DNA from: Nocardia farcinica | Lineage (GTDB): Bacteria; Actinomycetota; Actinomycetes; Mycobacteriales; Mycobacteriaceae | Direction: 5' to 3' | DNA: 64,000 nt | Assembly: GCF_001182745.1 (NCBI RefSeq) | Contig: NZ_LN868938.1 | Coordinates: forward strand, 3,038,001-3,102,000 | Shown: positions 23,894-32,110 of the stretch, piece after piece | Position numbering within the stretch: position 1 is the stretch's first letter | Layout of the letters: every line of letters begins with the position of its first letter | Program-made: the position numbers and the translations under genes | Notes under the pieces: model-generated | What the model was told of the DNA's origin: nothing | Databases searched by the model: none | The model's input: the letters and a program-made list of their open reading frames with translations, nothing else

Positions 23894-24934
23894 GTGACGG
23901 AGACGCGCGACCAGGGGTTGCTGACGATCGGCGCGGTGGCGCGGGCCAGCGGGCTCACCGCCAGTGCGCTGCGGTTCTACGGCGACTGCGGGTTGCTGGC
24001 GCCCGCCGTGGTCGACGAGGTGACCGGGTACCGCTACTACACCCCCGAGCAGTGCGCGCGGGCGGTGCTGATCCGGCGCCTGCGCGGCATCGAGTTGCCG
24101 TTGCCGGAAGTGGCCGAGGTTCTCGACGCCGGTGCCGCACGCGCCGGGGAGGTGCTCGACCGGCACGTGGCCGAGCTGGCCCGTCGCGCCGCGGCGGCCG
24201 CCGCGGTGGCCGGGGAGGTGCGGCAGGTGCTGGCGGCCCGCGGCGGCGTCACCGTCGACGCCGCCGGGTTCGCCCGCGCCGTGCGGCAGGTGGTGCGCGC
24301 GGCGGTGGTCGATCCGGAGTTTCCGGTCCTGGCCGGCGTGCTGCTCGAGGTCGACGACACCGGGGTGACGGTGACGGCGACGGACCGGTACCGGCTCTCC
24401 ACCCGGTCGGTGGCTCCCCGCCGCGGCGTCGAGCGATCGTGGTCGGCGGTGGTCGAGGCGGGGGTGCTCACCGCCGCGGTCGCGGAGGCGCCGGGCGAGC
24501 TCGTCCTCGCCGAGGACGAGGGTGGCGTGCGGATCGTGACCGGCGCGGTTTCCCGGCGGCTGCCCGGAATCGCGGCCGAATTCCCCGACTACCGCGCCGT
24601 GCTCGCCGGCCTGGGCCCGGCGCGCACGCGGGTGCTGCTCGGCCGCGCACCGCTGCTGGCCGCGCTGGAAGCGGCGACCGCGACCGTGCCGCTGGTCGTC
24701 GCCGGGGCCGGCGTGGCGCTGGGCGGTCCGGTTCCGGTCACCCTGCCCGCGACGGTGACCGGGGCGCCGCTGCGGCCGGCCTTCGACCCGCGCGTGCTGC
24801 GCCCGGCCGTCGAGGACGCGCTCGGACCGGAGTTGATGCTCGACCTCACCGCCCCCGACCAGCCGGTGGTCCTGCGTTCGGCCACCGACGGCGACCTCAC
24901 CACCCTGGTGATGCCCGTCGATCCGGCTCACTGA
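23894..24934 (+). CDS. MerR-family regulator fused to a DnaN (sliding clamp)-like domain
   Basis: A 346-residue fusion. Residues 8-75 form a MerR DNA-binding domain (LTIGAVARASGLTASALRFYGDCG, then GYRYYTPEQ). A short Ala-rich helix (about 80-115) leads to a region that reads as a DNA polymerase III beta-clamp fold: FARAVRQVVRAAV, LLEVDDTGVTVTATDRYRLS, then FPDYRAVL, ending in LVMPVDPAH, which mimics the LMPxR terminus of DnaN. It is too short to be a normal three-domain clamp. Fusions of this kind are known in actinobacteria, but their role is unclear. The GTG start is supported by a MerR-type promoter at leaderless distance. Confidence 0.82.
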   Translation: MTETRDQGLLTIGAVARASGLTASALRFYGDCGLLAPAVVDEVTGYRYYTPEQCARAVLIRRLRGIELPLPEVAEVLDAGAARAGEVLDRHVAELARRAAAAAAVAGEVRQVLAARGGVTVDAAGFARAVRQVVRAAVVDPEFPVLAGVLLEVDDTGVTVTATDRYRLSTRSVAPRRGVERSWSAVVEAGVLTAAVAEAPGELVLAEDEGGVRIVTGAVSRRLPGIAAEFPDYRAVLAGLGPARTRVLLGRAPLLAALEAATATVPLVVAGAGVALGGPVPVTLPATVTGAPLRPAFDPRVLRPAVEDALGPELMLDLTAPDQPVVLRSATDGDLTTLVMPVDPAH

Positions 24935-24974
24935 CACCGAACCGCCCGAGACCCGAACCGATCCAGGAGAACCC

Positions 24975-25460
24975 GTGACCGACACCGTCATGACCGCCAT
25001 CATCGATGCCGTGGAGCGCGGCCGGGCGGGCGATCGCGACGCCGCCCGCACCGCGCTCACCGACCTGTGGCGCACGCTCGGTCCGCACGGCGATCCCCTG
25101 CACCGCTGCACGCTCGCCCACCACCTCGCCGACCTGCAACCGGATGCGGCCCAGGCCTTGGTCTGGAACGTGCGTGCCCTCGACGCGGCCGACTGCCTTA
25201 CCGACGAGCGCGCGCAGGCACACCACCCCGGGCTCACGGTCGCGGGCTTCTACCCGTCCCTGCACCTCAACCTCGCCGACGACTACCGCAGGCTGGGCGC
25301 CTTCGACGCCGCCCTGCGCGAACTCGCCGCCGCTCGCACCCGCCTGTCCGAACTCGGCGACGACACCTACGGCGCGATGATCCGCACCGCCTTGGCCGAG
25401 GTCGAACAGGCGGTCCTAGCGAGCGACACGACACCGCGCCCCACGGCCGCCCCCGCCTGA
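24975..25460 (+). CDS. Small tetratricopeptide-like helical protein
   Basis: A 161-residue soluble protein with helical repeats of TPR character (LHLNLADDYRRLGAFDAALRELAAARTRL). The start is GTG, preceded by AGGAGAACCC. It lies 40 bp downstream of the MerR-clamp fusion on the same strand, so they probably form a two-gene unit. Its stop codon lies within the first bases of a 77-bp tandem repeat, showing that the repeat reaches into the gene end. Confidence 0.78.
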   Translation: MTDTVMTAIIDAVERGRAGDRDAARTALTDLWRTLGPHGDPLHRCTLAHHLADLQPDAAQALVWNVRALDAADCLTDERAQAHHPGLTVAGFYPSLHLNLADDYRRLGAFDAALRELAAARTRLSELGDDTYGAMIRTALAEVEQAVLASDTTPRPTAAPA

Positions 25461-25608
25461 GCGGTCAGCGGCCGGAGGCGGCAGCGCAGCATCACCACGC
25501 AGGCCGCCCCGCACAGGCGAATCCGACACAGCCTGAGCGGGTCAGCGGCCGGAGGCGGCAGCGCAGCGTCACCACGCAGGCCGCCCCGCACAGGCGAAAT
25601 CCAACACA
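25455..25608. repeat. Two tandem copies of a ~77-bp repeat
   Basis: Copy A (25455-25530) and copy B (25531-25608) both begin GCCTGAGCGG and run through CGGCCGGAGGCGGCAGCGCA to the end ...TCC-ACACA, differing at only a few positions. A third, inverted copy of the same unit occurs at 27541-27601. The unit resembles no insertion-sequence end that I recognise. The rest of this gap, to the ATPase gene at 25741, contains a ribosome-binding site and nothing else I can support. Confidence 0.8.
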
Positions 25609-25740
25609 GCCTCCGGGAGCTCACCCGTTTCGGGTGAACCGCCGCGCCGCGCCGGTGCATAGCGTTGATCATGCCGCTCGGTCGGTATATGGGGGGCATC
25701 CCGTTCGTCTCGCCCGCGGGCACAGCTTCGAGGAGGCACC

Positions 25741-27714
25741 GTGGACTCCGCACGTCCCATCCCCGATCGACCGGCCGCCCCGCATCCGGAGCCGACCGGC
25801 CGTCCGCTGTTCTCGCCCGCGCTGCTGGCCCGGTTCGACCGCGCGATCGCGGCGAGTGCGGCACCGATCATCCTGGTGGTCGGCCCGGCGGGCAGCGGGA
25901 AGACCGCCTTCGCTCAGGGGTGTGCCGAATTCGCCCGTCCGGGAACGCGAGTCGCCCGGTTGACCCTGACCCCGGCGCTGAACGATCCCACCGCACTGGC
26001 CGCGGCCCTGGACACGCCGGCCACCGCGGCGACACCGCGCGAGGACGCGGTCCGTCGAGCGCCCGCCCAGCCGGAGCATCCGGCGGCTACGGGCACGCCG
26101 TCGACCGACCCGGCGGCTGCCCCGCATCCCGCCGACGCCCGGCGGCGCAGGCGGCCCGCCCCGCGAAACGCCCGCGGTGAGAACCGGACTCGCACCGCCG
26201 ACACCCTGCTGGTCCTCGACGACGCCCACCATCTCACCGACCCCCGCGCGCTGGCCTGCCTCGCGCGGTTCCTGCACACCGCCGCCCCCGCCACCACCAC
26301 GGTGCTCACCGCCCGGCACACCCCGCCGCTGCCGTGGCACCGGTGGGCGGCGACCGGCAGGCTGACCCGGATCACCGCGGCCGACCTGCGTTTGGACGCC
26401 GCGCGCACCGCCGCCGTCTTCGACCGCCACGGTGTCGCGCTCAGCGCCGCCGAGCTGACCGCCGTGCATCGCCTCACCGGCGGCTGGCCCGCCCTCGTTC
26501 ACCTGGCCGCCGAGTACGTCGACACGCATCGCGACTACCGCGACGCGGCGCTCGGAATGCTCGAACACGCTCCGCGGCCGGTGGCCGACTTCCTGGCCGA
26601 GGAGGTACTCGGCGGTCTCGCCTCACGGCTGCGCGCCTTCCTCGCCGCCACCTGCCTGCCCGCCGACTTCACGATGGAGCTGGCCGAGGAACTCGCCGGT
26701 GACGGGGCGGCGTCGGCGGTGGAGGAGCTGGAGCGCCGGGATTTCCCGCTGCGCCGCCGGGTGCGCGAGGGCGTGGTGCGCTACTCCTATCCCCCGCTGC
26801 TGCGCGCCGAGCTCGTCGGGGAGGTGCGCAGGTCACAGCCGGATCGGATGCCGGGGGCGCACCGGGCGGCCTGCCGGGGCGCGGACGCGCTGACGCACGT
26901 GCTGTCGGTGCCGGGCCGGCCGGAGCTGGTGGCGTTCCTGCGCGAGCACGCGGTCCGCCTGGTGCTCGACGGGGCGGGCCCGATCCTGTTCGGCCGCTTG
27001 GAGTCCGCGCGCGCCTGGGTGCTGGACGACCCGTTCCTCGCCCTGCTGCACACCGCCGACGCCCTGGTCCGCGGCGAGCCGGTGCCGCCGCCGGGCCCGC
27101 CGCGCGCCTCCCGCGTCGTCGACGAGCGCGTCCTCGCCGCCCTGGCGGCCGCGGTGGCGATCGAGCACGCCACCGGCACCGGCACCCGCGACACGCTGCG
27201 CGCCCTGCGCATCGCGCGCCGCCCCGAACCGACCGGCCACACCCCGCTCGACTACTACCTGGAACTGTCCTTCGGCACCGCGCATGTCCTGCGCGGCGAC
27301 ACCGACACCGGTGGCCGGGGGCTGCGCCGGGCGCTGGTGCTGGCCGACCGGATGGACGCGGCCCGGCTGCGGGTGCGCGCGCTGGCCCGGCTGGCGCTGG
27401 CGGCGATGCTCGACGGCGACACGGCGGTGGCGCGGGCGCGGGCCCGGCACGCCGTGGCGCTCGCCGACGCGGCGGCGCTCATCGGTTCCGTCGATCACCT
27501 GCGGGCGGTCGCGATCGACGCCCTGTGCCCGTCCGTCCCCGAGCGGGGCGGCCTCCGTGGTGACGCTGCGCTACCGCCTCCGGCCGCTGACCCGCTCGGG
27601 CTGGGCGATCCTCAGCCGGCGGCGGCCACCGCCGAGGCCCCGCGACCGGCGGGGACCGGCGCGAGCGTCTTGCCGAGATCGGTGCGCAGCGTGGTCGCCG
27701 AGTCCACCAGATAG
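25741..27714 (+). CDS. LuxR/MalT-type (LAL) AAA ATPase, apparently truncated at the 3' end
   Basis: The frame encodes 657 residues. It has a STAND/LAL-type ATPase N-terminus with Walker A GPAGSGKT at 48-55 and Walker B LLVLDD at 156-161, then an ARM-like helical region. Full LAL regulators are about 900 residues and end in a LuxR helix-turn-helix; no such domain is present. The last ~60 codons come from an inverted copy of the 77-bp repeat and from the antisense of the neighbouring monooxygenase gene, so this tail is not native. The start is GTG with GAGGAGG 5 nt upstream. It is likely a decayed regulator that may still make an ATPase fragment. Confidence 0.65.
   Translation: MDSARPIPDRPAAPHPEPTGRPLFSPALLARFDRAIAASAAPIILVVGPAGSGKTAFAQGCAEFARPGTRVARLTLTPALNDPTALAAALDTPATAATPREDAVRRAPAQPEHPAATGTPSTDPAAAPHPADARRRRRPAPRNARGENRTRTADTLLVLDDAHHLTDPRALACLARFLHTAAPATTTVLTARHTPPLPWHRWAATGRLTRITAADLRLDAARTAAVFDRHGVALSAAELTAVHRLTGGWPALVHLAAEYVDTHRDYRDAALGMLEHAPRPVADFLAEEVLGGLASRLRAFLAATCLPADFTMELAEELAGDGAASAVEELERRDFPLRRRVREGVVRYSYPPLLRAELVGEVRRSQPDRMPGAHRAACRGADALTHVLSVPGRPELVAFLREHAVRLVLDGAGPILFGRLESARAWVLDDPFLALLHTADALVRGEPVPPPGPPRASRVVDERVLAALAAAVAIEHATGTGTRDTLRALRIARRPEPTGHTPLDYYLELSFGTAHVLRGDTDTGGRGLRRALVLADRMDAARLRVRALARLALAAMLDGDTAVARARARHAVALADAAALIGSVDHLRAVAIDALCPSVPERGGLRGDAALPPPAADPLGLGDPQPAAATAEAPRPAGTGASVLPRSVRSVVAESTR
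27541..27601. repeat. Inverted third copy of the 77-bp repeat
   Basis: The reverse complement of 27541-27601 matches about 60 bases of copies A and B with roughly five mismatches. It sits exactly where the LAL ATPase loses its homology and just before the end of the convergent monooxygenase gene. Confidence 0.78.
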
Positions 27715-29120
27715 TTCTGCCGCACCTTCCACGGATGCCGGTCGCCCTGGCGCGGGAACTCGCCGATCGAGCGCTGGATGTAGCCGGAGGCCAGGTCCAG
27801 CAGCGGGCGCTCGCTCAATTCGCCCTGCGGGCGCGGTACCACGGCGGCGTAGCCGTTGCGGTCCATGTACCGCAGCACCTTGCACACCAGCCGGGAGGTC
27901 AGGTCGGCGCGCAGCGTCCAGGAGGCGTTGGTGTAGCCGATGCAGACGGCGAAGTTCGGGACGCCGGTCAGCATCGCGCCCTGCCAGACGAACTGTTCGG
28001 CCAGCGGCACCGGGACACCGTCGATGTGCGGGGTGATGCCGCCGAAGGCGAGCAGGCGCAGGCCGGTGGCCGTGACGATGATGTCGGCCTCGAGCACCCG
28101 CCCGGACTTCAGCCGGATCCCCTCGGGCACGAACGCGTCGATGTGGTCGGTCACCACCTGCGCCTTGCCCTTCTTCATCGCCTTGAAGAAGTCAGCGTCG
28201 GGTGCGGCGCACAGCCGCTGGTCCCACGGGTCGTAGTTGGGGGTGAAGTGCTCGGCGACGGCCTGCTCGTCCTTCAGGATCCGGGTGGTGAGCCCGGTGA
28301 GCAGCTTGCGCGCGGACTGCGGGCGGCGACGGCAGTACTGGTAGAAGGCGATGTTGAACAGGATGTTCTTGGTGCGGATCAGCCGGTGCGCCAGGTCGGG
28401 CGGGAGCAGTTCGCGGAGTTTGTCGGCGCGCTTGTCGCGGCCGGGCACGGCGCTGATCCAGGTGGGGCTGCGCTGCAACATGGTCACCGACTCGGCCTGC
28501 TCGGCCATCGAGGGCACGAGTGTGACGGCGGTGGCGCCGCTGCCGATGACGACCACGCGCTTGCCCGCGTAGTCGAGGTCCGCCGGCCAGAACTGCGGGT
28601 GCACGATGCGGCCGGTGAATTCCGCCGCGCCGGGGAACTCGGGGTCGTGGCCGCGGTCGTAGTCGTAGTAACCGGCGCAGGCGTAGAGGAAGCCGCAGGT
28701 CAGCCGCCGCTCGACGACCGTGCCGTCGGCCTCGCGCACGGCGAGGGTGAGGCGCCAATGCGCCTGCTCGCGCGACCAGTCGGCGGAGACCACCCGGGTG
28801 CGGTAGCGGATGTGACGGTCGATGCCGAACTCCTGCGCCGTCTCCCGGATGTAGCGCAGGATGGACGGCCCGTCGGCGATGGACTTGGCGTCGCGCCACG
28901 GCTTGAACGGGTAGCCGAGGGTGAACATGTCCGAATCCGAGCGGATGCCCGGGTAGCGGAACAGATCCCAGGTGCCGCCGAGCGCCTCGCGCGCCTCGAG
29001 GACGGCGTAGCTCTTGCCCGGGCATTCGGTCTGCAGCCGGTAGGCCGCGCCGATGCCGGACAGCCCGGCTCCGACGATCACGACGTCGAGGTGTTCCACG
29101 GTCGGCTCAGTCTGGGTCAT
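27612..29120 (-). CDS. Flavin-containing (Baeyer-Villiger) monooxygenase, EthA/MymA-like
   Basis: A 502-residue FAD/NADPH monooxygenase. It has the FAD motif GAGLSG at 17-22, the Baeyer-Villiger fingerprint F-x-G-x3-H-x3-W-P (FTGRIVHPQFWP, 168-179) and the NADPH motif VVIGSGATAVTL around 190-201. GTWDLFRYPGIRSDSDM is strongly shared with mycobacterial EthA and MymA. It would oxidise ketones or thio-substrates; EthA enzymes also activate thioamide drugs. It is divergent from an AraC/VirS-type regulator, mirroring the mymA-virS pair. Its 3' end overlaps the decayed LAL frame by 103 bp. Confidence 0.88.
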   Translation of the reverse strand: MTQTEPTVEHLDVVIVGAGLSGIGAAYRLQTECPGKSYAVLEAREALGGTWDLFRYPGIRSDSDMFTLGYPFKPWRDAKSIADGPSILRYIRETAQEFGIDRHIRYRTRVVSADWSREQAHWRLTLAVREADGTVVERRLTCGFLYACAGYYDYDRGHDPEFPGAAEFTGRIVHPQFWPADLDYAGKRVVVIGSGATAVTLVPSMAEQAESVTMLQRSPTWISAVPGRDKRADKLRELLPPDLAHRLIRTKNILFNIAFYQYCRRRPQSARKLLTGLTTRILKDEQAVAEHFTPNYDPWDQRLCAAPDADFFKAMKKGKAQVVTDHIDAFVPEGIRLKSGRVLEADIIVTATGLRLLAFGGITPHIDGVPVPLAEQFVWQGAMLTGVPNFAVCIGYTNASWTLRADLTSRLVCKVLRYMDRNGYAAVVPRPQGELSERPLLDLASGYIQRSIGEFPRQGDRHPWKVRQNYLVDSATTLRTDLGKTLAPVPAGRGASAVAAAG

Positions 29121-29155
29121 GGCTACCAGTCTCCCCGATCGCCACGCCCCTCTTC

Positions 29156-29184
29156 TTGACTTCGCGCGACAAGTATTTGATTCT
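29156..29184 (+). promoter_or_regulatory. Leaderless promoter of the AraC/VirS-type gene
   Basis: TTGACT (29156-29161) and GATTCT (29179-29184) are spaced by 17 bp. The -10 ends 7 nt before the ATG at 29192. No Shine-Dalgarno sequence is present. Confidence 0.5.
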
Positions 29185-29191
29185 CGACGAC

Positions 29192-30208
29192 ATGTCGGTG
29201 ATTCGATCCGCGGGCCTGCGGGGTTTCCGCGCCACGGTGGCCGAACTCGGGGGCGACGCCGAGGAGTTCGCCGCGGCCGTCGGCCTGCCGGTGGCCGCGC
29301 TCGACGCCGACGACCTGCTGGTCCCCGACCAGGCCGTGGCGGCGGTGCTGGAACTGGCCGCGCATCGGCTGGACCGCCCCGATCTCGGCCTGCGCATCGC
29401 GCGGCGCCAGGATCTGGACATGCTCGGCCCGCTGGCGCTGGCGATCCGCAACTCCCCCACCCTGGCCCACGTGCTCGAATGCACCTCGCGCTACCTGTTC
29501 GTGCACGCGCGGTCGCTGAGCCTCGAGATCGAACCCGATCCGCACGGCGAACGCGGCGTGCTGGCGCTGCGCTACGGTGTGCGCCCCGGCCTGCCGACGC
29601 CGGTGCAGGGCACGGATCTGGGACTGGGGTTCGTGCACCGCGCCATCCAGCGCCTGGTCGCGCCGCGTTACGGCCTGCGGTCGGTGGAACTGCCCTATCG
29701 CCCGAGCGCGCCGCCTGCGGCCTACGAGGAGTTCTTCGGCGCGCCGGTGCGCACCGGCAGACCCGCGGCGCTGCTGCGGGTGCCCGCCGAACTCGCCGAC
29801 CGGCCGCTCTCCGGCGGTGACGAGAACCTGCACCGGCTGGCGCTGGCCTTCCTCGCCGAGCAGGCCACCGAGACCGGGGCGGCGACCGCGCCGAAGGTGC
29901 GCGCGGCGGTGCAGCAACTGCTCGGCACCACCCCGCCCGAGATCGGTGTGGTCGCCCGCCTGCTCGCCGTGCATCCGCGCACCCTGCAACGCAGTCTCGC
30001 CGCCGAGGGCACCGGCTTCGCCGCGATCCTCGACGACGTGCGCCGCCAGCAGGCCCGCCGCTACCTCACCACCACGACCATGCCGCTGGCGCAGGTGGCC
30101 TCGCTGCTCGGGCTGGCCGAACAGGCCACCCTCACCCGCTGCTGCCGCCGCTGGTGGGGCCGCACGCCGACCCAGGTGCGCCGCGCCGGGCTGGGCGCAC
30201 CCGCGTGA
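29192..30208 (+). CDS. AraC-family regulator, VirS-like
   Basis: A 338-residue regulator with the N-terminal Arabinose_bd/VirS-type domain (DMLGPLALAIRNSPTLAHVLE) and a C-terminal AraC helix-turn-helix at about 235-330 (ARLLAVHPRTLQRSLAAEG, then RYLTTTTMPLAQVASLLG and RCCRRWWGRTPTQVR). ATG 29192 is preferred over an upstream TTG because homology and the -10 element agree. It is divergent from the Baeyer-Villiger monooxygenase, as virS is from mymA in mycobacteria, so it probably activates that gene in response to acid or lipid stress (inference). Confidence 0.87.
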   Translation: MSVIRSAGLRGFRATVAELGGDAEEFAAAVGLPVAALDADDLLVPDQAVAAVLELAAHRLDRPDLGLRIARRQDLDMLGPLALAIRNSPTLAHVLECTSRYLFVHARSLSLEIEPDPHGERGVLALRYGVRPGLPTPVQGTDLGLGFVHRAIQRLVAPRYGLRSVELPYRPSAPPAAYEEFFGAPVRTGRPAALLRVPAELADRPLSGGDENLHRLALAFLAEQATETGAATAPKVRAAVQQLLGTTPPEIGVVARLLAVHPRTLQRSLAAEGTGFAAILDDVRRQQARRYLTTTTMPLAQVASLLGLAEQATLTRCCRRWWGRTPTQVRRAGLGAPA

Positions 30209-30217
30209 ACCCGGTCG

Positions 30218-30934
30218 TCAGGCGGCCTTTTCCACCTTGCGCACGGCGTCGCGGAAGAGCTGGTCGAACACGGCCTGGTCGACGCTGTCCTGCAACGCAC
30301 CCACCCGCACCACGACCGTGGTGCCGCGCACCACGGCCATGCCCTGATACGCGGTGGTCGTCAGCGGCTTGCCGCTGCCGACGGTCGAGGTGCTCACGGC
30401 CTTGAAGGCCACCGCGTCGTTCGCGTTCACCCCCGCGGGCACGGTGAGGTTCTCCACCCGGCCGACGGTGGTGATCTCCTTGCCCTCCACGGTCGAGGTG
30501 ACGGTCACCTCGGGACATTGCGCGTTGACCTCGCGCACGCGGGCAGGCTCACCGGCGCGGCCCGCGACGAACTCCATGTACATCAGACCGGCCTTGTTGT
30601 CGTTGGCGGCGATGACGGCGGAATCGGCGAGCAGCTCGCTGGTGGCGGTGCTGAGGTCCTGCTGGGTCTGCCCGCACTCGGCCGGGGTGACGGTCGAATT
30701 CTGCTGCATGCCGGTCATGTCCGCGACCGCGTCCTGCAGCCGGTCCTGCGGGAGGTCGACCTTCTCGGCGCCCTCGGGGAATTCGTCGATGCTCAGCAGC
30801 AGCTGGTCACGCGGGGTGCTCGGCGGCGCCGAACTCGGCGTGGTCTCGTCGTTGCCGCCGCAGCCGGCCAGCAGCAGCGCGCCCGCCGCCAATCCGGCCA
30901 GCAGTCGTGTTCCCGGGTAACGCAGTGTGATCAT
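30218..30934 (-). CDS. Putative lipoprotein of unknown function
   Basis: A 238-residue exported protein with a signal sequence and lipobox LLAGC (Cys25), then a Ser/Thr/Pro linker. Its globular domain has two cysteines (AECGQTQQ and VNAQCPEV) that could form a disulfide. The shape resembles small PknH-sensor-like or DUF5642-type lipoproteins of mycobacteria, but this is tentative. It converges with the AraC-type gene with 9 bp between stops. Confidence 0.75.
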   Translation of the reverse strand: MITLRYPGTRLLAGLAAGALLLAGCGGNDETTPSSAPPSTPRDQLLLSIDEFPEGAEKVDLPQDRLQDAVADMTGMQQNSTVTPAECGQTQQDLSTATSELLADSAVIAANDNKAGLMYMEFVAGRAGEPARVREVNAQCPEVTVTSTVEGKEITTVGRVENLTVPAGVNANDAVAFKAVSTSTVGSGKPLTTTAYQGMAVVRGTTVVVRVGALQDSVDQAVFDQLFRDAVRKVEKAA

Positions 30935-31142
30935 GCGGGCCAGCATGCCAGCAGGGCGGCCGATCAACGAATCGACGACCGACCGCGCGGTCCGTGCCGC
31001 CGACGCGCCGAACACCGGAAAGCGCAGGCGCACCGGCGAATTCGAGAATGGTGACGCACGACACATTCCCTCGGAGCCGCGGTCGGCGTCGCCCGCGCTG
31101 TTCTACCGTTCGAGCACAGGTCGAATCGGAAGGAACATCTCG

Positions 31143-32084
31143 ATGTCCGGTCTGAGCAGAGTCCTCGTCGTGGTACTCACCGCGCTGGCGGGCATCGCTG
31201 TCCCCGCACTCCTCGCGCCGCAGGCCCACGCCGCGCCGATCGTGCGCTGGGAGACCCGGGTCAGCGACCGGATCCTCGACATCGGGGTGTCCTCACCGCA
31301 TCTGGAGGGGCCCGACTGGTCGGTGAAGGTGGTGCGGCTGGTGGTGCCGCCGGGCTGGTCGCCGACCGCGAACCGCACCTGGCCGACGGTGTGGGTGCTG
31401 CACGGCGGCTTCGACGATCACAAGTCCTGGACCGACAAGGGCGGGCTGGAAGCACTCACCGCCGGTCGTGAGGCCATCTTCGTCCTCCCCGAGACCAGTT
31501 GGTGCAGCGCCTATTCCGATTGGTGGAACTACGGCGCCTACGGCCCGCCCGCCTGGGAGAAGTACCTGCTCGAGGACGTGCGCGGGCTGCTGGAATCGCG
31601 CTACCGGGCCAACACCACCCGGGCCGTCGCGGGCAATTCCATGGGCGGGCTCGGTGCGATGAAGTTCGCCGCGGAGTACCCGGGCATGTTCCGCGCCGCG
31701 GCCTCGTTCAGCGGCAACGTCGACCCGTTGCGCGAGTCCGGCGCACCCGGCGGCCCGGACCTGCCCGGTCTCGGCTGCGGCGCCGACTGGAAGCGCGTGT
31801 GGGGCGATCACGCCGTTCCGGCGCAGCGGGCGATCTGGCAGGAGAACAACCCCTACAGCCGCGCCGCCGACCTGATCGGCATCCCGCTGTTCGTCTCCTA
31901 CGGGCGCACCGGCACCGTGGAATCGACGGTCTACGAACAGAACTACCGCTTCGCCGACCGCTTGCGCGCGGTGGGCGCCCAGGTGGACGAACGCTATGTG
32001 CCCACCGACGGGCACGACTGGCCCGCCTGGCAGCGGCAGCTGGGCAACGCGCTGCCGATGCTGCTGGCCGCCGTCGGCGCCTGA
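31143..32084 (+). CDS. Secreted antigen-85-like mycolyltransferase/esterase
   Basis: A 313-residue alpha/beta-hydrolase of the esterase D/antigen 85 family. A cleavable signal peptide ends in AHA at residue 30. The nucleophile elbow is GNSMGG with Ser166; WVLHGG supplies oxyanion-side residues, and the late GHDWPAW carries the likely catalytic His. Such enzymes transfer mycolic acids to trehalose or arabinogalactan. The start has AGGA 8 nt upstream. The family assignment is firm; transferase versus simple esterase activity cannot be read from the sequence. Confidence 0.83.
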   Translation: MSGLSRVLVVVLTALAGIAVPALLAPQAHAAPIVRWETRVSDRILDIGVSSPHLEGPDWSVKVVRLVVPPGWSPTANRTWPTVWVLHGGFDDHKSWTDKGGLEALTAGREAIFVLPETSWCSAYSDWWNYGAYGPPAWEKYLLEDVRGLLESRYRANTTRAVAGNSMGGLGAMKFAAEYPGMFRAAASFSGNVDPLRESGAPGGPDLPGLGCGADWKRVWGDHAVPAQRAIWQENNPYSRAADLIGIPLFVSYGRTGTVESTVYEQNYRFADRLRAVGAQVDERYVPTDGHDWPAWQRQLGNALPMLLAAVGA

Positions 32085-32098
32085 CCCGCCCCCGGCGG

Positions 32099-32104
32099 TA
32101 TGGT
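32099..32104 (+). promoter_or_regulatory. -10 element for a leaderless transcript
   Basis: TATGGT ends 6 nt before the ATG at 32111, the spacing expected for a leaderless mRNA, and no Shine-Dalgarno sequence precedes that ATG. The -35 region is weak. Confidence 0.4.
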
Positions 32105-32110
32105 TCGGGC

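Noticed and set aside
25455..25608. Tandem repeats as a CRISPR array
   Set aside because: Copies are about 77 bp and directly adjacent with no unique spacers, and no cas genes are present.
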